Shown here: positions 21,441 to 29,655 of the stretch, piece after piece
Numbering within the stretch: position 1 is the first letter of the stretch
Layout: each line of letters begins with the position of its first letter
Assembly: GCA_021846025.1 (NCBI GenBank)
Contig: JAJZDV010000008.1
Location: forward strand, 1-43,036
Length of the DNA: 43,036 nucleotides
Source of the DNA: Pseudomonadota bacterium
Lineage (GTDB): Bacteria > Pseudomonadota > Gammaproteobacteria > Burkholderiales > Burkholderiaceae_C
Direction of reading: 5' to 3'
The notes under the pieces: model-generated
Told to the model about the DNA's origin: nothing
Seen by the model: the letters and a program-made list of their open reading frames with translations, nothing else
The model's database searches: none
Position numbers and translations under genes: made by a program

Positions 21441-22352
21441 ATGCTGCGCCTCATGTCGCACAACGCCCTGTTGCTGTTCCCGGACTTCGCGCTCATCGCA
21501 CTGGGCTTTGCCTTGTCGCAATGGACTTCGCTCAAGCGCGATGTCTGGAGCGGCATCGAGCGGCTTGTCTATTACGTGTTGTTTCCGGTGCTGCTGTTCT
21601 CCACCAGCAGCCGCGGTCACTACACCCTGGCTGGAGCGTCGTCGGTCCTGCTGGCCGGCATCGGCGCGCTGCTCTGCGGCATTGCCCTGGCTTACGCGGC
21701 GTTCTGGCTGCGGGCCGACAAGCGCCGCACCGCAAGCGGCGTGCAGTGCGCCTTCCGCTTCAACTCCTACATCGCGCTGGCCGTTGCCGATCGGCTGGGA
21801 GGGGCGCAGGCGGTGTCGCTCGTGGCCGTGCTCATCGCCTTCGGCGTGCCACTGTGCAATGCCGCGGCGGTGTGGCCGCTGGCCAGGCACGCGCAGCAGG
21901 GCTTGCTGCGCGAGTTGCTGCGCAATCCTCTGATCGTCGCCACGGCCGCCGGACTGGTGGCGCACAGTCTGGGGCTCAAACCGCCTGCGCTGGTGCTGCC
22001 GGTGCTCGATCGCATCGGCAACGCGTCCATTGCGATGGGGCTGATGACGGTGGGCGCTGGCTTGCAATGGCGCGGCATTCACCGCGATGGACGCCTCACG
22101 GCGTGGTTGATGGCCGTGCGCCATGCCTTCATTCCGCTCATTGCCTGGGCTCTGGCACTGTGGTTGCATCTGACACCGCTGCAAGCTACGGTGGTGGTGA
22201 TGTTCGCCGCCATGCCCACCGCGTCCAGCGCCTACGTGCTGGCGGCGCGCATGGGGGGCGACGGGCCGTATGTGGCAGGGCTGGTCAGCCTGTCCACCCT
22301 GCTCGGCGCGGCGTCACTGCCCGTGTTCCTGAGCCTGATGCAGCGAGTCTGA
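21441..22352 (+). CDS. AEC family permease (auxin efflux carrier-like)
   Basis: A membrane protein of about 300 residues with ten predicted hydrophobic segments in two blocks of five separated by a short charged middle (~RHAQQGLLREL). Family features include the N-terminal FPDFALIALGFALSQ, YYVLFPVLLFSTSS, the middle RNPLIVATAAGL and the C-terminal AAMPTASSAYVLAARMGGD. AEC proteins export small carboxylates or related compounds, or act as malonate/malate permeases; the substrate is unknown here. The start is uncertain: ATG at 21441 or 21453 (MSHNALL), with the track's TTG at 21432 least likely; none has a Shine-Dalgarno. Its 3' end overlaps the convergent queG gene by 39 bp. Confidence 0.85.
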   Translation: MLRLMSHNALLLFPDFALIALGFALSQWTSLKRDVWSGIERLVYYVLFPVLLFSTSSRGHYTLAGASSVLLAGIGALLCGIALAYAAFWLRADKRRTASGVQCAFRFNSYIALAVADRLGGAQAVSLVAVLIAFGVPLCNAAAVWPLARHAQQGLLRELLRNPLIVATAAGLVAHSLGLKPPALVLPVLDRIGNASIAMGLMTVGAGLQWRGIHRDGRLTAWLMAVRHAFIPLIAWALALWLHLTPLQATVVVMFAAMPTASSAYVLAARMGGDGPYVAGLVSLSTLLGAASLPVFLSLMQRV

Positions 22353-23531
22353 AAGATCGCTGCCGGTCGTTCCGGGAGCTCGAGTCAGGGCCCAGCGAAT
22401 GTGCTCTGCCACCAGCGGCGTTGCATCGACCAAGCCAACATGCAACGCGGTTTCGATGGCTTGCTGCAATGCATGCGCGGCAGGCAGGCCGCGGCGCGCG
22501 TTGCCCAGGGCGACGGCCAGATTGCGGCGGAACCGTTCGAAGCCGATGCGGCGCACGGCACTGCCCTCGGTGCGCTGCAAAAAATCCGTTTCGCTCCAGG
22601 CCCAGAGTTGCAGCAGGCCGGAGCTGTCGAGTGCATGGCGGGGCGCGAAATCCGGCAGCGACGAGGTCTGCGCGTACTTGTTCCAGGGGCAAACGAGCTG
22701 GCAGTCGTCGCAACCGTAGACGCGGTTGCCCATCAAGGGCCGTAAATCCTCGGGAATGGAGCCGGTCAACTCGATGGTGAGGTAGGCAATGCAGCGCCGC
22801 GCATCCAATGTGTAGGGCGCGACGATGGCGCGGGTGGGGCAGACGTCGATGCAGCGGCTGCAACTGCCGCAGTGCTCCTGCTGCGGTGCGTCCACCGGCA
22901 GCGGCAGGCCGATGAACAATTCGCCCAGAAAGAACATCGACCCGGCCTCGCGGTCGAGCAGCAGCGTGTGCTTGCCGCGCCAGCCAAGACCCGCGCGTGC
23001 CGCCAGCGCCACTTCCAGCACCGGAGCGGAGTCGGTGAACACGCGCACCACACCGGGATCGGTGCGGGACGCGATGCAGTCGGCCAATTTCTGCAGCCGG
23101 GAGCGCAACACCTTGTGATAGTCGCGGCCTCGGGCGTAGACCGAAACCACGGCGGCTTGCGGATCGGCAAGACGCGCCCACTCGGCCTCGCGCCAGTCGA
23201 CAGCGGCGGTGGCTGCTTCAAGGGGCGCCGTGGTGGGCGGCTCGGTCGCCAACGAAGAAGATGCATGGGCGGGCAGGTAGTCCATGCGCACCGTGATGAC
23301 GCGCAGCGTGCCGGGCACCAGTTCGGCGGGGCGCGCGCGCTTGCTGCCGTGGCGCGCCATGTAGCCCATTTCGCCCTGGAAGCCGGCGTCCAGCCAACGC
23401 TGCAACCCGGCTTCGGCGGCGCCGAGGTGCACGTCGCTGATGGCGATTTGCGAGAATCCGAGTCGCTTCGCCTCGGTCCGGATGTCCGCGACCAAGGCTG
23501 CCAACGCCGTTTCATCGGGCGCTGAATTCAT
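22314..23531 (-). CDS. queG: Epoxyqueuosine reductase QueG
   Basis: Cobalamin- and [4Fe-4S]-dependent enzyme for the last step of queuosine synthesis in tRNA (epoxyqueuosine to queuosine). I start at the ATG at 23531 (MNSAPDETALAAL, 405 aa), preceded by AGGTGG; the track ATG at 23558 has no ribosome site. Cluster ligands are CGSCSRCIDVCP (~221-231) and CDDCQLVCPWN (~274-281). The cobalamin/active-site part includes RDYHKVLRSRL, RVFTDSAPVLE and GLGWRGKHTLLL. The C-terminal HEAT-like repeat region is also present (RNLAVALGNAR). It diverges from tsaE with a ~100-bp gap and overlaps the AEC gene at its 3' end. Confidence 0.95.
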   Translation of the reverse strand: MNSAPDETALAALVADIRTEAKRLGFSQIAISDVHLGAAEAGLQRWLDAGFQGEMGYMARHGSKRARPAELVPGTLRVITVRMDYLPAHASSSLATEPPTTAPLEAATAAVDWREAEWARLADPQAAVVSVYARGRDYHKVLRSRLQKLADCIASRTDPGVVRVFTDSAPVLEVALAARAGLGWRGKHTLLLDREAGSMFFLGELFIGLPLPVDAPQQEHCGSCSRCIDVCPTRAIVAPYTLDARRCIAYLTIELTGSIPEDLRPLMGNRVYGCDDCQLVCPWNKYAQTSSLPDFAPRHALDSSGLLQLWAWSETDFLQRTEGSAVRRIGFERFRRNLAVALGNARRGLPAAHALQQAIETALHVGLVDATPLVAEHIRWALTRAPGTTGSDLSDSLHQAQEHGQ

Positions 23532-23630
23532 GCCCACCTGGTCCTTGCGGTCGTCCATGGCGTCATGCTAAATCCCCGAGCAGTGCCTGCGCGCTCACGC
23601 CTCGATCGCTCGCCAGCCCCATACACCCCC

Positions 23631-24155
23631 ATGCCCCAATCGTTGTTGAGCCTGACTTGCCCCGATGAGGCTGCCACGGTGTCGCTGGGAGCCGCCCTGG
23701 CGCGCGCGCTGCTGCAACACAGCCTTCCCGGTGCCCTGTTCACCCTGCGCGGCGATCTTGGTGCTGGCAAAACCACCCTGGTCCGTGCCGTGTTGCGTGG
23801 TTTGAAGGTCACAGGCCGGATCAAAAGTCCCAGCTATGCGTTGGTTGAGCCCTATGCAATCGACCGAAAATCCCTAAAATTAAAGGGAACTCTGCAGACG
23901 TCCGCCTATCATATTGATCTCTATCGGTTTTCATCGCCTGACGAGTGGGATGATGCCGGCTTGCGAGAAATTCTCGACGGGCAAAGTCTGTGCCTGGTCG
24001 AGTGGCCCGAGCACGCGCCGGCCTTGCTTCCCCGGGCCGATGTGGAACTTGCGTTCCAGCCGGCCGCCGAAGGGCGGACGATTGTCTTGCAGAGTGGCAG
24101 CGCATTAGGGGCTGCCTTGCTTCAACATCTGGCGTCTGCGCAAGCAGGCGCCTGA
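23631..24155 (+). CDS. tsaE: tRNA threonylcarbamoyladenosine biosynthesis ATPase TsaE
   Basis: P-loop ATPase that works with TsaB and TsaD in making t6A37 of tRNA. The start chosen is the ATG at 23631 (MPQSLLSLTCPDEA, 174 aa); the ATG at 23565 would add 22 non-conserved residues. Walker A is GDLGAGKTTL (~41-50). The switch-like SPSYALVEPY, HIDLYRF and VEWPEHAP blocks are present. Between SPSYALVEPY and HIDLYRF lie about 16 extra residues (AIDRKSLKLKGTLQTS) encoded by a locally AT-rich stretch, making the protein ~20 residues longer than E. coli TsaE (153). amiC follows 48 bp downstream, the same pairing as yjeE-amiB in E. coli. Confidence 0.93.
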   Translation: MPQSLLSLTCPDEAATVSLGAALARALLQHSLPGALFTLRGDLGAGKTTLVRAVLRGLKVTGRIKSPSYALVEPYAIDRKSLKLKGTLQTSAYHIDLYRFSSPDEWDDAGLREILDGQSLCLVEWPEHAPALLPRADVELAFQPAAEGRTIVLQSGSALGAALLQHLASAQAGA

Positions 24156-24203
24156 CCATGCACCGGGACACGGCCTGGTGCGCCACGCCAGGGAGTGCCC
24201 GCC

Positions 24204-25655
24204 ATGAGTGCCGATCGCCGCCAGTTCCTGCTTCAGACCTCCACCCTCGCACTGCTGCTCACCACACCCATGCTGGCCCGTGGGGCCACCATCCTCTCGG
24301 TACGTGTCTGGCCTGCATCGGACTACACCCGGGTGACGCTGGAATCGGACCAGCCCCTGACCGCAACCCATTTTCTCGTGCCCGAACCGCCTCGTTTGGT
24401 GGTGGACGTGAACGGTCTGGAACTGAGCCCCCAGCTCAAGGAACTGGTCGGCAAGATCAAACCCGACGATCCTTTCATCAAGGACGTGCGGGTGGCGCAG
24501 TACGCGCCCGACGTGGTGCGCCTGGTGTTCGACCTGAAACAGGCCGTGAAGCCTCAGGTCTTCAATCTGCTGCCGGTGGCCGCCTACGAAAACCGCATGG
24601 TGTTCGACCTCTACCCGGCTCAGGGCGACCGCTTGCTGGCTTTCATGGACCGCGAAGCTGCGCGGGATGGCAGCCCTGCGCCGGCAGACGCGGCGGGCGC
24701 CGCGTTGACGTCGCCATCCACCCGTGTCGCGCAAGCCAAGCCGGACAGTCTGGGCGACTGGATCAGCCAGCATCGCGCCGAACTCGACGGCACCAGCCCT
24801 TCACGCCAGCCTGAAACCCTGGCGCGCAGCGGCTCCGGCAGGCGCCACGAATCGGCCGCGCGCCAACCGGATGCCCTGGTCGCCGACAACCGTGCACGAA
24901 CCCGAACCTCCGAGCAGCCGATGCGGCGCGACCGGCGCCCCGAGCGCAGTGTGCTGCTGGCGATCGATCCCGGCCATGGCGGCGAGGATCCTGGCGCCAC
25001 CGGGCCGTCCGGTGTGCATGAAAAGGACGTGGTGCTGCTCATCGGCAGGCACTTGCGCGACCTGGCCATGAACACACCCAATATGCGGGTGATGATGACC
25101 CGCGACAGCGATTTTTTCGTGCCGCTGTGGATGCGGGTGGAGAAAGCGCAGCGCGCCAACGCCGACCTGTTCACCTCCATCCATGCCGATGGCTGGTTCA
25201 CCCCGGAGGCGCGCGGTGCCTCGGTCTATTGCCTGTCGGACGGTGGCGCATCGAGCGTCGAGGCGCGCATGATGGCGCAGCGCGAGAACGCCTCCGATGC
25301 CATCGGCGGCATCGACATCAACTCGCGCGACTACCAGGTGGCCAAGGTGCTGCTCGACATGTCGACCACGGCGCAAATCAATGCCAGCATGAAGATGGCC
25401 GGCCCGACCTTGAAGAAGATGGGCAGCCTCGTGCACCTGCATTCACGTCAGGTGCAGCAAGCCAGCTTCGTCGTGCTCAAGTCGCCAACCGTGCCGTCGA
25501 TGCTGGTGGAAACCGCCTTCATCAGCAACCCCGAAGAGGAGGCGCGCCTGCAAACGCCGGCATACCGCAAGCAAGTGGCCCGCTCCATTTTCGAAGGCAT
25601 TCGCGAATACCTCGCCACCAACCCGCCACTGGCGAGGCGCCGCACCCTGGTTTGA
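24204..25655 (+). CDS. amiC: N-acetylmuramoyl-L-alanine amidase (AmiC-type, Tat signal)
   Basis: Zinc amidase that cuts peptidoglycan crosslinks at the septum during daughter-cell separation. The ATG at 24204 (MSADRRQFLLQTSTL, 483 aa) has AGGGAG ~8 nt upstream. The N-terminus is a twin-arginine signal (RRQFLLQ plus a hydrophobic stretch ending LARGA). An AMIN domain (~30-140) for septal peptidoglycan targeting follows, then a ~100-residue low-complexity linker rich in A/R/S/P, then the Amidase_3 domain (~250-475). Zinc ligands are seen in IDPGHGGEDPGA (His), HEKDVVL (Glu) and TSIHADGW (His). The catalytic Glu lies in LVETAFISNPEEE. It is longer than E. coli AmiC (417) because of the linker. 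Confidence 0.95.
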   Translation: MSADRRQFLLQTSTLALLLTTPMLARGATILSVRVWPASDYTRVTLESDQPLTATHFLVPEPPRLVVDVNGLELSPQLKELVGKIKPDDPFIKDVRVAQYAPDVVRLVFDLKQAVKPQVFNLLPVAAYENRMVFDLYPAQGDRLLAFMDREAARDGSPAPADAAGAALTSPSTRVAQAKPDSLGDWISQHRAELDGTSPSRQPETLARSGSGRRHESAARQPDALVADNRARTRTSEQPMRRDRRPERSVLLAIDPGHGGEDPGATGPSGVHEKDVVLLIGRHLRDLAMNTPNMRVMMTRDSDFFVPLWMRVEKAQRANADLFTSIHADGWFTPEARGASVYCLSDGGASSVEARMMAQRENASDAIGGIDINSRDYQVAKVLLDMSTTAQINASMKMAGPTLKKMGSLVHLHSRQVQQASFVVLKSPTVPSMLVETAFISNPEEEARLQTPAYRKQVARSIFEGIREYLATNPPLARRRTLV

Positions 25656-25662
25656 CAGCCTT

Positions 25663-25686
25663 CGTCCCCCTTCGAGTCCGGGGGCG
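25663..25686 (+). terminator. Possible hairpin terminator after amiC
   Basis: CGTCCCCC at 25663-25670 can pair with GGGGGCG at 25680-25686, with one bulged T and a 9-nt loop, starting 8 nt after the amiC stop. No T-run follows, so it may stabilise a 3' end instead of ending transcription by itself. Confidence 0.35.
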
Positions 25687-25787
25687 ACAGTCACTGGCAC
25701 GCTCTCGTCGTTTTCCCGGATGCGCGAGCAAGGGGTTCTCGTAGCATCGTTTCCGTTTGTAATTTATGAAAGCAACGGAGACTCGAC

Positions 25788-26759
25788 ATGCTCAAAACCC
25801 CCTCTTTGGCGCGCGCCGCGGCATCGTTCATCGCCGGCTTGGCGCTGTCTGCCGCATCGGCCATTCCGGTTCACGCGGCCGAGTTCATCACCATCGCCAC
25901 CGGCGGCACCAGCGGTGTGTATTACCCGCTGGGCGTGGCGCTGTCGCAGATCGACGCCAAGGCCATCCCGAGCGCCAAGACCACGGTTCAAGCGACCAAA
26001 GGTTCCGTCGAAAACCTGAATCTGATCGAAGCCGGTCGCGCCGAAGTTGGGTTTTCGCTTGGCGACTCGCTGTCGGACGCCTGGAAGGGCGACGCCGAAG
26101 CCGGGTTCAAGACGCCATTGAAAAAATTGCGCACCATGGCCGCCGTCTACCCCAACTACGTGCAGATCGTGGCCAGCGCGGATTCGGGCATCAAGACCCT
26201 GGCGGACCTCAAAGGCAAGCGCATTGCCGTGGGGGCGCCGAAAAGCGGCACCGAGCTCAACGCCCGAGCCATTCTCAAGGCGGCCGGCCTGAGCTATGCC
26301 GATTTCGCCAAGGTGGAATACCTGCCCTTCGGCGAGTCGGTCGAATTGATGAAAAACCGCCAGCTCGACGCCACCTTGCAATCGGCCGGTTTGGGGGTGT
26401 CGTCGCTGCGCGATCTGGCCACGTCGCAAAAGATCGTCGTCGTCCCCATCCCGGCCGAGGTCGTGGCCAAGGTGGGGGATTCTGCCTACCAACCGGGCGT
26501 GATTCCGGCCAACACTTACGAGGGCCAGGCCGCCGAGGTGCCCACCGCCGCCATCCGCAACTTCCTGGTCACGCGCGAGGGCCTGAGCGACGAGATGGTC
26601 TATCAAATGACCAAGGCCATGTTCACCCATCTGCCCGAGCTGGTTGCGGCCCACGCAGCTGCCAAGGCCATCAACCTGCAAATGGCCGCCAAGGGTTCAC
26701 CGGTGCCGTTGCATCCCGGAGCGGAGAAGTATTACCGCGAAGTGGGCGTGTTGAAGTAA
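25788..26759 (+). CDS. TAXI family TRAP transporter solute-binding protein
   Basis: Periplasmic binding protein of a TRAP-TAXI uptake system, 323 residues. A signal peptide is cleaved near residue 30 (hydrophobic FIAGLALSAASAIPV, then HA-AEF). The mature N-terminus has the TAXI hallmark TIATGGTSGVYYPLG. Further family blocks are ATKGSVENLNLIEAGRAEVGF, LKGKRIAVGAPKSGTELNAR and a C-terminal HPGAEKYYREVGV (parts quoted). GGAGA precedes the ATG at good spacing. The ligand is unknown; TAXI members studied elsewhere bind glutamate, 2-oxoglutarate or related acids. It is followed after 16 bp by the fused permease, so uptake is driven by an ion gradient. Confidence 0.93.
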   Translation: MLKTPSLARAAASFIAGLALSAASAIPVHAAEFITIATGGTSGVYYPLGVALSQIDAKAIPSAKTTVQATKGSVENLNLIEAGRAEVGFSLGDSLSDAWKGDAEAGFKTPLKKLRTMAAVYPNYVQIVASADSGIKTLADLKGKRIAVGAPKSGTELNARAILKAAGLSYADFAKVEYLPFGESVELMKNRQLDATLQSAGLGVSSLRDLATSQKIVVVPIPAEVVAKVGDSAYQPGVIPANTYEGQAAEVPTAAIRNFLVTREGLSDEMVYQMTKAMFTHLPELVAAHAAAKAINLQMAAKGSPVPLHPGAEKYYREVGVLK

Positions 26760-26775
26760 GTCAGGCGCGCGCGTG

Positions 26776-28875
26776 ATGAACCTTCCCCAGGCTGATGCCC
26801 ACCCCCATCCCGCGCACGACCGCCAGGCCGCACCCGAGTCTTCCGACACCGGACACCAGCGCAAGCTGCAGGGGCTGGCGCAGCGTGTGGTGATGACCGC
26901 CGCCCTCGCCTTCTCGTCGTACCAGCTCGTGGTGGCGGCGTTCTCGCCGCTCTCCAGCCTGGTCATGCGGTCGTTGCACGTGGGCTTTTTGCTGCTGATG
27001 ATGTTCTGGGTCGTACCGGCCTGGAAGCACCAGGGATGGATGCAGCGAATTCCCGTGCTCGACTGGGCGCTCGGTGCACTCGCCTTCGCCCTCGGCCTGT
27101 ACCACTGGGCCTTCGAGGCCGAGCTCATTCAGCGCTCGGGCGACCCCAGCACGCTGGACCTGCTGGTCGGCACCGCCACCGTGGCACTGCTGTTCGAGGC
27201 GGCGCGGCGCTGCCTGGGCCTGGCGTTGCCGCTGGTCTGCGGCCTGTTTTTGCTCTACGGCTTGTTCGGTCAGTACCTGCCGGATGCGATCAGCCATCGC
27301 GGCTATGGGCTCGATCAGATCATCGGCCAGCTCTACCTCGGAACCGAGGGCATCTACGGCATTCCGACCCTGGTCTCTGCGACCTACATCTTCCTGTTCA
27401 TCTTGTTCGGCGCGTTCCTCGAGCATGCCGGCATGATCCGCCTCTTCAACGCCCTGGCACTGGGCCTGGTGGGACGTGCGCGCGGCGGCCCGGCCAAGGT
27501 GGCCGTGATTTCATCCGGGCTGATGGGCACCATCTCCGGCTCGGGAGTGGCCAACGTGCTCACCGTCGGCCAGTTCACCATTCCGCTGATGACGCGCTTT
27601 GGCTACACCCCGGTGTTCGCCGGGGCGGTGGAGGCCACCGCCAGCATGGGCGGTCAGATCATGCCTCCGGTCATGGGCGCGGTGGCCTTCATCATGGCCG
27701 AGACGCTGAACGTCCCCTATGCCGATATCGTCAAGGCTGCGGTCATTCCCGCGATGCTCTACTACTTCACCGCGTTCTGGATGGTGCATCTGGAGGCCGG
27801 GCGGAAAAAACTCATGGGCCTGTCAGCCGACGAATGCCCCAACCCGTGGACGGCGCTGAAGCAAAACTGGCATCTCGCGCTGCCGCTGGCAGCACTGGTC
27901 TGGATGCTGTTTCACGGTTTCACACCCATGTTCGCCGGCATGATGGGCCTGTCGCTCACCGCCATCTTGCTGCTGGGCGCGGCCATTGCGGCGCGTATTT
28001 CGCACACGGCATTCCGCGTGGTGTTCTGGTTCGGCTGCGGACTTGGAGCGGCGGCCTTCCTCAAGTTCGGCATCGTCCCGGTGCTGAGCGTGATCACCCT
28101 GCTGGTGGCCATCAACCTGATGGTGAAAGGCGGCCGCAACACCCTGCGCACCTTGCGCAACAGCCTGATCGACGGCGCCCGCCAAGCCTTGCCGGTGGGC
28201 GTTGCCTGCGCCATCGTCGGCATCATCATCGGCGTGCTCACCCTCACGGGCGCAGCCACCAGCTTCGCCGGCTTCATCGTGGCGATCGGCTCGCACAGCC
28301 TGCTGGCCTCGCTGGTGCTGACCATGCTGGTGTGCCTGGTGCTGGGCATGGGCATTCCCACCATTCCCAATTACATCATCACCAGTTCCATCGCAGCGCC
28401 GGCTTTGCTCAAGCTCGGCGTGCCGCTGATCGTCAGCCACATGTTCGTGTTTTATTTCGGCATCATGGCCGATCTGACACCGCCCGTGGCCCTCGCTGCG
28501 TTTGCTGCCGCGTCCATCGCCAAAGCCTCGCCGATGCGCATCGGTTTCAAGGCGACACAGATCGCACTGGCGGGTTTCGTCGTGCCCTACATGGCGGTGT
28601 ACGACCCGCAACTCATGCTCCAGGGCTCCTGGACCTGGATCGGCGTGCTCTACGTGCTGAGCAAGGCCATTCTGGCCATCGTGCTGTGGGGTGGCGTGGC
28701 GGTGGGTTATCTGCGAGCCACCCTCACCTTGCCGGAGCGGCTGGCGGCGTTTGCCGCGGCAGCGCTGCTGGTGTCGGCTGTACCGTTGACGGACGAACTC
28801 GGGTTCGCCGCCGCGGCACTCCTGCTGCTGGCGCATGGCTGGCGCACACGGGGGCAAGCAGCCATCGCGGCATAG
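26776..28875 (+). CDS. TRAP transporter permease, fused small and large subunits (4TM/12TM)
   Basis: A 699-residue membrane protein combining the DctQ-like (first ~4 TM, up to ~res 150) and DctM-like parts. The start is the ATG at 26776; the track's GTG one codon earlier is less likely. The DctM part shows the family's GLMGTISGSGVANVLTVGQFTIPLM, ATASMGGQIMPPVMGAVAFIMAE and a second-half repeat GMGIPTIPNYIITSSIAAPAL, with FYFGIMADLTPPVALAAFAAASIA near the end (parts quoted). Fusion of both subunits is the normal form for TAXI systems. It lies directly downstream of the TAXI protein. The stop is 17 bp from the convergent dedA-like gene, with no terminator between them. Confidence 0.94.
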   Translation: MNLPQADAHPHPAHDRQAAPESSDTGHQRKLQGLAQRVVMTAALAFSSYQLVVAAFSPLSSLVMRSLHVGFLLLMMFWVVPAWKHQGWMQRIPVLDWALGALAFALGLYHWAFEAELIQRSGDPSTLDLLVGTATVALLFEAARRCLGLALPLVCGLFLLYGLFGQYLPDAISHRGYGLDQIIGQLYLGTEGIYGIPTLVSATYIFLFILFGAFLEHAGMIRLFNALALGLVGRARGGPAKVAVISSGLMGTISGSGVANVLTVGQFTIPLMTRFGYTPVFAGAVEATASMGGQIMPPVMGAVAFIMAETLNVPYADIVKAAVIPAMLYYFTAFWMVHLEAGRKKLMGLSADECPNPWTALKQNWHLALPLAALVWMLFHGFTPMFAGMMGLSLTAILLLGAAIAARISHTAFRVVFWFGCGLGAAAFLKFGIVPVLSVITLLVAINLMVKGGRNTLRTLRNSLIDGARQALPVGVACAIVGIIIGVLTLTGAATSFAGFIVAIGSHSLLASLVLTMLVCLVLGMGIPTIPNYIITSSIAAPALLKLGVPLIVSHMFVFYFGIMADLTPPVALAAFAAASIAKASPMRIGFKATQIALAGFVVPYMAVYDPQLMLQGSWTWIGVLYVLSKAILAIVLWGGVAVGYLRATLTLPERLAAFAAAALLVSAVPLTDELGFAAAALLLLAHGWRTRGQAAIAA

Positions 28876-28892
28876 GATCCGGAACGGCGGAC

Positions 28893-29534
28893 TCAGGCGA
28901 CGCTGGCCCGCCGCGTTTTCCACCAGCCGAATCCCACCGGCAGCAGCGACAACACGATGATGCCCAGCGTGAGCAGACCCAGGTTGTGCTTGATCCACGG
29001 AATATTGCCGAACAGATGGCCAGCCGCCATGAGCGAGCCCACCCACAGGCCACCGCCGGCGATGTTGTAAAACAGGAATCTGGCGTAGGACATCTCGGCC
29101 ACGCCGGCGACGAAAGGAGCAAAAGTACGCAAAAACGGGATGAAGCGGGTCACGACGATGGTGATGCCGCCGTAGCGCTCGTAAAACGCATGGGCACGGT
29201 CAAAGGCCTTGCGGTTGAACCAGCGGCTGTCTTTCCAGGTGAACACGCGATGGCCGATGGCACGGCCGATGAAGTAGTTGGATACGTTGCCGAGCACCGC
29301 TGCCGCCCACAGCAGTGCGAACGCCAGCGGGCCGTTGAGCGTTCCCGCCGCCGAAAACGCGCCGACAATGAACAGCAGGGAATCGCCCGGCAAAAACGGC
29401 ATGACCACCAGCCCGGTCTCGACGAACACGATGGCAAACAGGACGCCGTACACCCAGGGTCCGTAGGCCTGGATGAACTGGGCGAGTTGCACGTCGAAGT
29501 GCAGGATGATGTTGACGATGCTGGAAGGGTCCAT
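28893..29534 (-). CDS. DedA family membrane protein
   Basis: A 213-residue membrane protein of the DedA/SNARE-associated family. I start at the ATG at 29534 (MDPSSIVNIILHFDVQLAQFI); the 531-aa track ORF extends antisense through mutL and is not real beyond this point. The features are strong: ETGLVVMPFLPGDSLLFIVGAF, NYFIGRAIGHRVF, the basic FERYGG-like FYERYGGITIVVTRFIPFLRTFAPFVAG, and GGGLWVGSLMAAGHLFG (parts quoted). DedA proteins include undecaprenyl-phosphate and phospholipid flippases needed for envelope homeostasis. The acidic and Arg residues linked to function (E in VETGLV, R in TRFIPFLRTF) are present. It diverges from mutL and converges with the TRAP permease. Confidence 0.93.
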   Translation of the reverse strand: MDPSSIVNIILHFDVQLAQFIQAYGPWVYGVLFAIVFVETGLVVMPFLPGDSLLFIVGAFSAAGTLNGPLAFALLWAAAVLGNVSNYFIGRAIGHRVFTWKDSRWFNRKAFDRAHAFYERYGGITIVVTRFIPFLRTFAPFVAGVAEMSYARFLFYNIAGGGLWVGSLMAAGHLFGNIPWIKHNLGLLTLGIIVLSLLPVGFGWWKTRRASVA

Positions 29535-29643
29535 GGAGTGCGGGCCGAAAGTGAACTGCTTGAATGCCGCGTGATGCGGACCCTGACCGATCCGAAACAG
29601 GGCCGCTGAAGCTGCGGCGGCGTCTCGAAAAAAGCCGGCTGAG

Positions 29644-29649
29644 TATACT
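29644..29649 (+). promoter_or_regulatory. Possible -10 element immediately before mutL
   Basis: TATACT (5 of 6 matches to consensus) ends exactly 6 nt before the mutL ATG, and there is no Shine-Dalgarno. If used, it would give a leaderless mRNA. No good -35 is present at 16-18 bp. Confidence 0.35.
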
Positions 29650-29655
29650 GACTCG

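Noticed and set aside
27036-29609. 857-aa open frame overlapping the TRAP permease and dedA
   Set aside because: An out-of-frame reading of the permease (His/Arg/Gly-rich) that then runs antisense to dedA; both real genes have clear motifs.
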